Of a DNA stretch of 19,068 nt, positions 14,136 through 19,068 are shown piece by piece. The DNA lies in NCBI GenBank assembly GCA_014360395.1, contig JACIXM010000101.1:1-19068 (forward strand). The letters run 5' to 3'. The DNA comes from Actinotalea sp. (GTDB lineage Bacteria > Actinomycetota > Actinomycetes > Actinomycetales > Cellulomonadaceae). Every line of letters starts with the position of its first letter. Positions within the stretch are counted from its first letter, which is position 1. The position numbers and the translations under genes were made by a program. Under the pieces are notes generated by a model. That model saw only the letters and a program-made list of their open reading frames with translations, was not told where the DNA came from and searched no databases.

Positions 14136-14348
14136 ATGACCGAGCAGACAGGTGGCGCGCACCGGGCCGAGGACGCGCCGGTCCCGAACGACTCCCCGGA
14201 CCCCCTGGGTGACCCGGAGGTCGACGAGGCCCGGACCGTGGCCGACGACGACGTCGCCGGCGAGGAGGAGGACCCCTACGAGATGCGGTCCATGCCGACC
14301 CAGCCGAACCCCACCGAGGACGACCCGGGAAGCTTCCTCAACCCCTGA
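14136..14348 (+). CDS. Small acidic disordered protein, unknown function
   Basis: 70 aa, rich in Asp, Glu and Pro with no hydrophobic segment (DPLGDPEVDEARTVADDDVAGEEEDPYEMRSMPTQPNPTEDD), so probably soluble and unstructured. GAGGAGG at 14124-14130 precedes ATG 14136 at ideal spacing, which is the main support for it being real. I do not recognise a family. The tail EMRSMPTQPNPTEDDPGSFLNP is distinctive and would be the best query. It overlaps the 3' end of the convergent 53-aa gene by 11 bp. Confidence 0.72.
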   Translation: MTEQTGGAHRAEDAPVPNDSPDPLGDPEVDEARTVADDDVAGEEEDPYEMRSMPTQPNPTEDDPGSFLNP

Positions 14349-14499
14349 GGGATCGGCCGCACTCCCCGCACAACCCCTCGACGGGCCCCACCGCCGTCCG
14401 CGGAGGGGGCCCGTGGAAACCGAGACGGCACGCGACCTGCTGGCGCACCGTCGGGCGGGGCACCGCCGCCTGGAGCCGGGCCATCCACCGTCGCAGCAT
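14338..14499 (-). CDS. Small cysteine-pair (zinc-ribbon-like) protein
   Basis: 53 aa from ATG 14499, which has GAGGGGG 4 bp upstream. The second half, CRLGFHGPPPRTAVGPVEGLCGECGRSL, has a C-x-L-G-x-H element (Cys24, His29) followed by C-x2-C (Cys44, Cys47), the pattern of very small actinobacterial and phage zinc-ribbon proteins such as the DUF1660 type. It would bind one metal ion. The N-terminus is basic (LRRWMARLQAAVPRP). A longer version starting at 14721 is possible, but the promoter-like TACGGT at 14532-14527 and the ribosome site favour the short form. Confidence 0.6.
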   Translation of the reverse strand: MLRRWMARLQAAVPRPTVRQQVACRLGFHGPPPRTAVGPVEGLCGECGRSLRG

Positions 14500-14532
14500 C
14501 GGTCCCCCTCGTCGTGTGGTCCGGGCACCGTA

Positions 14533-14566
14533 GGCAGGCAACTGCCGGATCCGCTCCTTACCTGCC
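14533..14566. promoter_or_regulatory. Operator-like inverted repeat upstream of the 53-aa gene
   Basis: GGCAGGCAA (14533-14541) and TTACCTGCC (14558-14566) are 9-bp arms with one mismatch around 16 bp. The repeat ends immediately upstream of a minus-strand -10-like TACGGT (14532-14527), so it covers the -35 region. The rest of 14500-14844 shows no gene, apart from a CATACT box (14789-14794) that may be the -10 of the tRNA. Confidence 0.4.
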
Positions 14567-14844
14567 CGAACGCTCCCGATGACGACCGATTTGCCGAGCG
14601 GCCCGACGTGAACGCGGTGTGAACCGTCACCGTCGACGATCGTGGTCCCGCCCCGCACCACCACCACCCCCGCCGCGGTCGCACAGAGCCGGGCCGGGTT
14701 GGGCCCGGTCCGTGCGCGCACGCTCGGCGTCTCGAGGCTCTCACGTGCGGTGCGCTCGTCGCCGGGCCGGAGCGGCGCCTGGCTGCGGCATACTTCCGAG
14801 CAGGGTTCCGTGGAGGGTTCAGCGGACTCAAGCGTGGAACCCCC

Positions 14845-14917
14845 GGGCCTCTAGCTCAATCGGTAGAGCTGCGGACTTTTAATCCGTCGGTTGTGGGTTC
14901 GAGCCCCACGGGGCCCA
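14845..14917 (+). tRNA. tRNA-Lys (anticodon UUU)
   Basis: A full cloverleaf of 73 nt. The acceptor GGGCCTC (14845-14851) pairs with GGGGCCC (14910-14916) with one T-G wobble, and A14917 is the discriminator. The D-stem is GCTC/GAGC; the anticodon stem GCGGA/TCCGT encloses loop CTTTTAA with TTT at 14878-14880; the T-arm is GTGGG-TTCGAGC-CCCAC. The 3' CCA is not encoded (CCC follows), so it is added after transcription. No integrase or duplicated tRNA end is seen nearby. Confidence 0.97.
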
Positions 14918-14989
14918 CCCTCGACGCCAGGCCCCAGGCGACCCCTCGCAGCAGGCCCGTTCCCCACGGCCCCTCCCCGTCCCGATTTC

Positions 14990-15021
14990 GTCACATGCGT
15001 CACATCCGTCACTTCAGTCAC
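14990..15021. repeat. Four GTCAC boxes at exact 9-bp period upstream of the EAL gene
   Basis: GTCAC occurs at 14990, 14999, 15008 and 15017, each separated by 4 bp (ATGC, ATCC, TTCA). The last copy ends 12 bp before the GCCGATAG promoter element. Spaced direct repeats of this sort are typical of sites bound cooperatively by a regulator. Reading the other strand gives GTGAC, a CRP-like half-site. Confidence 0.75.
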
Positions 15022-15032
15022 CCCTCGGACGT

Positions 15033-15040
15033 GCCGATAG
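15033..15040 (+). promoter_or_regulatory. Sigma-28 / WhiG-type -10 element (GCCGATAG) of the EAL gene
   Basis: GCCGATAG differs at one base from GCCGATAA, the -10 of FliA/SigD/WhiG promoters. The place of the TAAA -35, 15 bp upstream, holds TCAG (15014-15017), a partial match. The predicted start at about 15046 gives a leader of about 55 nt with GGAGGA before ATG 15101. Confidence 0.42.
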
Positions 15041-15100
15041 CCGAAAGGACCAACGTCGCAGCCCCACCCCGGGGCCACCCGCACGGAGGAGACGGCACGG

Positions 15101-16363
15101 ATGTCGGCCGCTGCTGGACCGCACGTCTCGGAACGGGGCGCACGCCCCGCCCCCGCCCCTGCCCTCGCCCTGCCCGCGGCGGCCCCCTGGTCCGACGCCC
15201 TCTCGCGGGCGTACCGGCTGCCGCCGGCCACGGCCGTCGCGCTGCTCGCCGCGCTGACCCTCGGGATCGGCGCCGCCGTCTGGGCCAGCGGGGGCACGAG
15301 CCGCGGGCTCACCCTCCTCTTCTCCGTCCCGATCCTCGTCGCGGCCCTGCGGTTCCGGACCCAGGGGGCCGTCGCCGTCGCCGTGTCCGCCGCTGCGATC
15401 TGCGGACCGGCGATGCCGCTGAGCACCGCGACCGGGGAGCTGCAGAGCCCGACCGTCTGGCTCACGCGTGCCGTCGCCCTCCTCGTCGTCGCGCTGCTCG
15501 CCGGCGCCGTCGTCGCGATGCGTGACCGCTCCTACGACCGCCAGCTCGCCGTCGACCTGCGCGGCACCATCGAGCGGCCGACGACGAGCCGCACGCCCGT
15601 CGAGCGCGACCTGGTCGACCTCGTCCCCGACGTGCTCGCCCACCGGCGGCTGCGTCCCGTGTTCCAGCCGATCTACGACCTCACCGACGGGCGGCTGGTG
15701 TCCGTCGAGGCGATGAGCCGGTTCGACGGCCACCCCGACCGCACGCCGGACCGCTGGTTCGCCGCCGCGCACGCGGCCGGCCTGGGCATCGAGCTGGAGA
15801 TCGCCGCCATCGAGGCCGCCCTCGAGGGTGCCCGCGGCCTGCCGTCGGACGTCCGCCTGTCGGTCAACGCCTCCCCCGCCACCGTCGCGGACCAGCGCCT
15901 CGTCGAGCTCGTCCGCGCCCACCCCGACCGGCCGCTCACCGTGGAGATCACCGAGCACGCCGTCATCGAGGACTACCCGCTCCTGCGGGAGGCGCTCGCG
16001 GCACTGGTCTGCCTCGGGGTCGAGCTGGCCGTCGACGACGCCGGCGCCGGCTTCGCGAGCCTGCAGCACATCGTCCAGCTCGAGCCGGACGTCATCAAGC
16101 TCGACATGTCGCTGACCCAGGACGTCGCGGCCAGCCCGCTGCGGCGTGCGCTGGCAGCGTCCATCGTCGGGTTCACCCAGCGCAGCGGCGCCCGCCTGGT
16201 CGTCGAGGGCATCGAGACGGTCGAGGACCTCGCAGCCTGGGCCACGCTCGGCGCGCACGCCGTCCAGGGCTACGCGGTCGGCCGCCCCGGTGCGCGTCCC
16301 GCCGCGCCGCGCAACCCGCTCGTCGACGCGCTCATCGAGTCCCGCGAGGCGCTCCGCGCCTGA
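15101..16363 (+). CDS. Membrane-anchored EAL-domain cyclic-di-GMP phosphodiesterase
   Basis: 420 aa. Four hydrophobic segments at about 43-63, 69-84, 86-104 and 121-141 form a membrane module. The EAL domain spans about 175-398. All key residues are present: E203 in VEAMSRF (EAM instead of EAL), N256 in SVNAS, E282 in EITEH, D312/D313 in VDDAGAG, K333 in IKLD, E369 in VVEGIE and Q389 in VQGYAVGRP, so it should hydrolyse c-di-GMP to pGpG. There is no GGDEF domain. The membrane part is not a sensor family I recognise. GGAGGA (15085-15090) is 10 bp before ATG 15101. The upstream sigma-28-like box would tie it to motility or development. Confidence 0.94.
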   Translation: MSAAAGPHVSERGARPAPAPALALPAAAPWSDALSRAYRLPPATAVALLAALTLGIGAAVWASGGTSRGLTLLFSVPILVAALRFRTQGAVAVAVSAAAICGPAMPLSTATGELQSPTVWLTRAVALLVVALLAGAVVAMRDRSYDRQLAVDLRGTIERPTTSRTPVERDLVDLVPDVLAHRRLRPVFQPIYDLTDGRLVSVEAMSRFDGHPDRTPDRWFAAAHAAGLGIELEIAAIEAALEGARGLPSDVRLSVNASPATVADQRLVELVRAHPDRPLTVEITEHAVIEDYPLLREALAALVCLGVELAVDDAGAGFASLQHIVQLEPDVIKLDMSLTQDVAASPLRRALAASIVGFTQRSGARLVVEGIETVEDLAAWATLGAHAVQGYAVGRPGARPAAPRNPLVDALIESREALRA

Positions 16364-16367
16364 GCAC

Positions 16368-16382
16368 GGGCGCCGCGCGCCC
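16368..16382 (+). terminator. Hairpin terminator of the EAL gene
   Basis: GGGCGC-CGC-GCGCCC is a perfect 6-bp stem with a 3-nt loop, 4 bp after the EAL stop codon, followed directly by TTAT. It abuts the -10 box of the next transcript. Confidence 0.55.
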
Positions 16383-16383
16383 T

Positions 16384-16389
16384 TATCGT
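16384..16389 (+). promoter_or_regulatory. -10 box (TATCGT) of the CNNM operon
   Basis: TATCGT fits TANNNT and ends 8 bp before ATG 16398, which has no ribosome binding site, so the transcript would be leaderless at the 35-codon ORF. The -35 region would lie in the EAL terminator hairpin. Confidence 0.45.
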
Positions 16390-16397
16390 GGTGTGCC

Positions 16398-16505
16398 ATG
16401 AGTGATACCGGCCCGAGTCCCGAGCCACGAGGTGGCTCCGCGGACGCAGACCCTCTTGATCCTCCGACCGGCGCGACCGGGGCGGGCGAGGGAACGGCGC
16501 GATGA
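16398..16505 (+). CDS. 35-aa leader ORF overlapping the first CNNM gene
   Basis: 35 aa, MSDTGPSPEPRGG then SADADPLDPPTGATG to GEGTAR: Pro/Gly/Asp-rich, hydrophilic, without any fold I recognise. Its TGA overlaps the ATG of the CNNM gene as ATGA (16502-16505), the standard geometry of translational coupling. It begins 8 bp behind TATCGT, so it may be translated leaderlessly. The CNNM start also has its own site, GAGGGA, 8 bp upstream. It may be a coupling leader peptide, a short functional protein, or simply open frame. Confidence 0.42.
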   Translation: MSDTGPSPEPRGGSADADPLDPPTGATGAGEGTAR

Positions 16506-17908
16506 CCCCCGAGTGGCTCCTGCTCCTGCTCGTCGTCGTCCTCATCGGCGCGAACGCGCTCTTCGTCGCCGCCGAGTTCTCCCTCGTCACCGTCGACCGG
16601 CCGACGGTGGCACGGCTCGCCGAGTCCGGTGACGCCGGCGCCGCCTCCATCCAGAAGGCCACGCGCACCCTCTCCACGCAGCTGTCCGGCGCCCAGCTCG
16701 GCATCACGGTGACGAGCCTCGTCGTCGGCTTCATCGCCGAGCCCTCCATCGCCGCCCTGCTGCGCGGCCCCGTCGGCGCCACCGGCCTCAGCGACGGCGC
16801 GACGACGGGCGTCTCCTTCGCCCTGGCGTTCGCGATCGCCACCGGCAGCCAGATGGTCTTCGGTGAGCTCGTCCCCAAGAACTGGGCCATCGCCGAGCCG
16901 CTCGCCGTCGGCCGGGTCGTCGCCGGGCCGCAGCGCGGCTTCAGCTGGCTCATGGGCCCGCTGCTGCGCTTCCTCAACGGCACCGCCAACCGCATCGTCC
17001 GCTCCCTGGGCATCGAGCCGCAGGAGGAGCTCGCCTCCGCCCGCTCCGCCCAGGAGCTCGGCTCCCTCGCCGCCCGCTCGGCCGAGCGGGGCCTGCTCGA
17101 CAGCGCCACGGCGGACCGGGTCGCCAAGTCGGTCGAGCTCGGCGAGCGCACGGCCGCCGACGCCATGACCCCGCGGCCCCGCGTCCGGTTCCTCGAGGCG
17201 GACGCGCCGGTCGAGGAGGTCTTCCGCCTCGCCGCGCGCACCGGGCACGCCCGGTTCCCCGTCCTGGGCGAGGACGTCGACCACGTCGTCGGCGCCGTGC
17301 ACTTCAAGCACGCCCTCGCGGTGCCGGCCGAGCGGCGGGCGGGGACCACCGTCGGCGAGATCGCCCGGCCCATCGCCGCGGTGCCGTCGGCGATGCCGCT
17401 GGACGCCGTCCTGGACGTGCTGCGCGAGGGCCTGCAGCTCGCCGTCGTCGTCGACGAGTACGACGGGACCGACGGCATCATCACCCTGGAGGACCTCGTG
17501 GAGGAGCTCGTCGGGGAGATCCAGGACGAGCAGGACCGGCCCGTGAACCGGCACCGGCGCCTGCCGGACGGCACGTGGTCCCTGTCCGGCCTCCTGCGCC
17601 CGGACGAGGTCGGGGAGATCGCCGGACTGGACCTGCCCGAGGGCGAGGAGTCCGACACCCTCGGCGGCCTGGTGACCGAGCACCTCGAGCGCTTCCCCGA
17701 GCCCGGCGACGCCGTGGTCCTGGACGCCCGGGACGAGAACGACCGCGACGAGGACGGCATCGCCGCCTCCGTCCGCGTGCGCCTGGAGGTGACCCGCCTG
17801 GACGGGCGGCGGGTGGACCGCCTCACCCTGTCCGTCCTCGGCCCGGAGGACGAGGACGAGGACGGCGAGCCCGCCGACGACGACGCCGCGGGGCGCGGCC
17901 ATGAGTGA
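16502..17908 (+). CDS. CNNM/CorC (hemolysin-type) membrane protein with DUF21, CBS pair and CorC_HlyC domains
   Basis: 468 aa. The DUF21/CNNM transmembrane domain covers about 1-190 with its signatures ANALFVAAEFSLV (17-29), LSGAQLGITVTSLVVGFIAEP (61-81) and FGELVPKNWAIAEP (120-133). A CBS-domain pair follows (AADAMTPRPRVRFLE onwards, and VVVDEYDGTDGIITLEDLVEELVGEI), which in relatives binds adenine nucleotides. The last 110 residues form the CorC_HlyC FAD-binding-like domain (WSLSGLLRPDEVGEIAGLDLPEGE). Bacterial CNNM/CorC proteins export or regulate Mg2+ (sometimes Co2+); the old name hemolysin is misleading. It ends in an acidic tail and overlaps the next gene by 8 bp. Confidence 0.95.
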   Translation: MTPEWLLLLLVVVLIGANALFVAAEFSLVTVDRPTVARLAESGDAGAASIQKATRTLSTQLSGAQLGITVTSLVVGFIAEPSIAALLRGPVGATGLSDGATTGVSFALAFAIATGSQMVFGELVPKNWAIAEPLAVGRVVAGPQRGFSWLMGPLLRFLNGTANRIVRSLGIEPQEELASARSAQELGSLAARSAERGLLDSATADRVAKSVELGERTAADAMTPRPRVRFLEADAPVEEVFRLAARTGHARFPVLGEDVDHVVGAVHFKHALAVPAERRAGTTVGEIARPIAAVPSAMPLDAVLDVLREGLQLAVVVDEYDGTDGIITLEDLVEELVGEIQDEQDRPVNRHRRLPDGTWSLSGLLRPDEVGEIAGLDLPEGEESDTLGGLVTEHLERFPEPGDAVVLDARDENDRDEDGIAASVRVRLEVTRLDGRRVDRLTLSVLGPEDEDEDGEPADDDAAGRGHE

Positions 17909-18953
17909 CCTCACCGCCCTGCTCATCGCCGTCGCGCTGCTCGCGGGCAACGCGTTCTTCGTGGGCGCGGAGTTCGCGCTCATCGCCGCCCGGCGCACGC
18001 AGATCGAGCCGCGGGCGGCCGAGGGCTCCCGCGCCGCCCGCCTCACCCTGCGGGCCATGGAGCGGGTCTCGCTCATGATGGCCGGTGCCCAGCTCGGCAT
18101 CACGATGTGCTCCCTGGGCCTCGGCGCCATCGGCGAGCCGGCGGTCGCCCACCTGCTCGAGGTGCCGCTGGCGCGGGTCGGCATCGAGGGCGCCGCGCTG
18201 CACACCGTCGCACTGATCATCGCCCTGGCGATCGTCGTGTCCCTGCACATGGTGCTGGGCGAGATGGTGCCGAAGAACATCGCCATCGCGGGCCCGGAGC
18301 GGTCCGCGCTGCTGCTGGGGCCGGTGCTCTACGGCGTCGTCCTCGTCCTCAAGCCGATCATCGTGGTCCTCAACTGGACCGCGAACACCGTCCTGCGGGC
18401 GCTGCGGGTGCAGCCGAAGGACGAGGTCGCGTCGGCCTTCACCGCCGACGAGGTCGCCGCGTTCGTCGCCGAGTCCCGTCAGGAGGGCCTGCTCGAGGAG
18501 GGCGAGAGCGAGCTCCTGGTGAGTGCGCTGGCGCTCAGCGAGCAGCCCGTCCGCACCGTGACCGTGCCGCTGGACGACGTCGTCACCCTCCCCGAGGGCG
18601 TCACCTACGCCGAGGCGGAGGCCGCCTGCGTGCGCACCGGCTACTCCCGCTTCCCGCTCGCCGACGACGACGGCCGCCTGGTCGGGTACGTCCACCTCAA
18701 GGACCTGCTCATGGTCCCCGACGGCATGCAGGACACCGCCGTGCCGCGCGGCCGGATCCGGCCCCTGGCGCACATCGCCGCCGAGACGCCGCTGGACACC
18801 GCCCTGACCGCGCTGCAGGCCCAGGGCGCCCACCTCGCCGTGGTCCGCGACGAGGGGCGCGTCCTGGGCGTCGCGATGTTCGAGGACGTGGTCGAGCGGC
18901 TCGTCGGCGAGGTCGTCGACGCCGCCCAGGCCGAGACCTCCCGGTCCACGTAG
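17901..18953 (+). CDS. Second CNNM family membrane protein (DUF21 plus CBS), lacking the CorC domain
   Basis: 350 aa. The DUF21 domain spans about 1-190: GNAFFVGAEFALIAARR (16-32), MMAGAQLGITMCSLGLGAIGEP (59-80) and LGEMVPKNIAIAGPE (119-133). The CBS pair follows at about 205-340 (TVPLDDVVTLPEG, RFPLADDDGRLVGYVHLKDLL, LAVVRDEGRVLGVAMFEDVVERLVGEV). The protein ends there, about 118 residues shorter than its neighbour, with no CorC_HlyC domain. ATG 17901 lies inside the previous gene (ATGAGTGA overlap), so the two are coupled and may form a heteromer. Such tandem long and short CNNM genes are common in actinobacteria. Confidence 0.95.
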   Translation: MSDLTALLIAVALLAGNAFFVGAEFALIAARRTQIEPRAAEGSRAARLTLRAMERVSLMMAGAQLGITMCSLGLGAIGEPAVAHLLEVPLARVGIEGAALHTVALIIALAIVVSLHMVLGEMVPKNIAIAGPERSALLLGPVLYGVVLVLKPIIVVLNWTANTVLRALRVQPKDEVASAFTADEVAAFVAESRQEGLLEEGESELLVSALALSEQPVRTVTVPLDDVVTLPEGVTYAEAEAACVRTGYSRFPLADDDGRLVGYVHLKDLLMVPDGMQDTAVPRGRIRPLAHIAAETPLDTALTALQAQGAHLAVVRDEGRVLGVAMFEDVVERLVGEVVDAAQAETSRST

Positions 18954-19013
18954 GGCGCGCGCCGACAGGCTGAGCGCGGCGCCGCCCGGCCCACCCGCAC
19001 CCGGACAGCAGAA

Positions 19014-19063
19014 GGGCCGCCCCACGACGTGGCGGCCCGTCGCGCCGGGGGGGACCCGGCGCG
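19014..19063 (+). terminator. Double hairpin terminating the CNNM operon
   Basis: Hairpin 1 pairs GGGCCGCC (19014-19021) with GGCGGCCC (19031-19038). Hairpin 2 pairs CGCGCCGGG (19041-19049) with CCCGGCGCG (19055-19063) around GGGGA. They begin 60 nt after the last stop codon. The rest of 18954-19013 shows no gene. Confidence 0.65.
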
Positions 19064-19068
19064 GCGGC

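Noticed and set aside
14619..14882. Small plus-strand ORFs ending in SSIGRAADF
   Set aside because: That ending is the translation of the tRNA gene and is a well-known annotation artefact.
14845..14920. tRNA-Lys as an integration site of a mobile element
   Set aside because: No integrase, no repeat of the tRNA 3' end and no change in gene character are visible downstream.
16368..16397. Mg2+ riboswitch before the CNNM genes
   Set aside because: Only about 15 bp lie between the EAL terminator and the next ATG, too short for an M-box or similar aptamer.

Overview
The window is about 75% GC. Most genes use GTG or ATG starts with GC-rich third positions, and several starts sit 6-8 bp behind a TANNNT -10 box, as in leaderless actinobacterial transcripts. 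Together with the protein families (DUF2252, DUF4389, a MarR pair, paired CNNM proteins) this points to a high-GC Actinomycetota chromosome, perhaps Cellulomonadaceae-like; the genus is a guess. I see no integrase, transposase, phage structural gene or CRISPR array. The region looks like ordinary chromosome with some unusual small-scale regulatory architecture.

Layout. 1-5519: an SRPBCC/START-like protein with a hydrophobic tail (-), a HAD-IIA phosphatase (+), a DUF2252 kinase-like protein (-), an acyltransferase-3 membrane protein (+) and an anchored protein with six paired cysteines (+). 5520-7366: a divergent MarR module. The regulator (+) faces a two-gene operon (-) of an NAD(P)-binding F420-reductase-like protein and an MhqD-like alpha/beta hydrolase, with two inverted-repeat operators sharing the same arms in the gap. 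7367-7528: a convergent spacer full of hairpins. 7529-11753: a four-gene (-) operon of two ABC permeases, a lipoprotein substrate-binding protein and a glycerophosphodiester phosphodiesterase. It resembles a Ugp system without its ATPase, and a tandem 23-bp hairpin repeat lies between the second permease and the binding protein.

12017-14499: a duplicated DUF4389 membrane protein (+), a secreted beta-sandwich-type protein whose signal peptide is out of frame with its body (-), a 70-aa acidic protein (+) and a 53-aa cysteine-pair protein (-). 14845-14917: tRNA-Lys(UUU). 15101-16363: a membrane EAL-domain c-di-GMP phosphodiesterase, preceded by four GTCAC boxes at an exact 9-bp period and a GCCGATAG element like a sigma-28/WhiG -10. 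16398-18953: a 35-codon leader ORF overlapping the first of two tandem CNNM/CorC-type membrane proteins, closed by a double hairpin at the right edge.

How the genes work together. The clearest functional units are the MarR detoxification-like module, the Ugp-like uptake and hydrolysis operon, and the CNNM pair. No wholly new multi-gene system is evident. The best leads are the twin MarR operators, the hairpin repeat inside the Ugp-like operon, the EAL promoter architecture, the small leader ORF of the CNNM operon and the frameshifted secreted protein.
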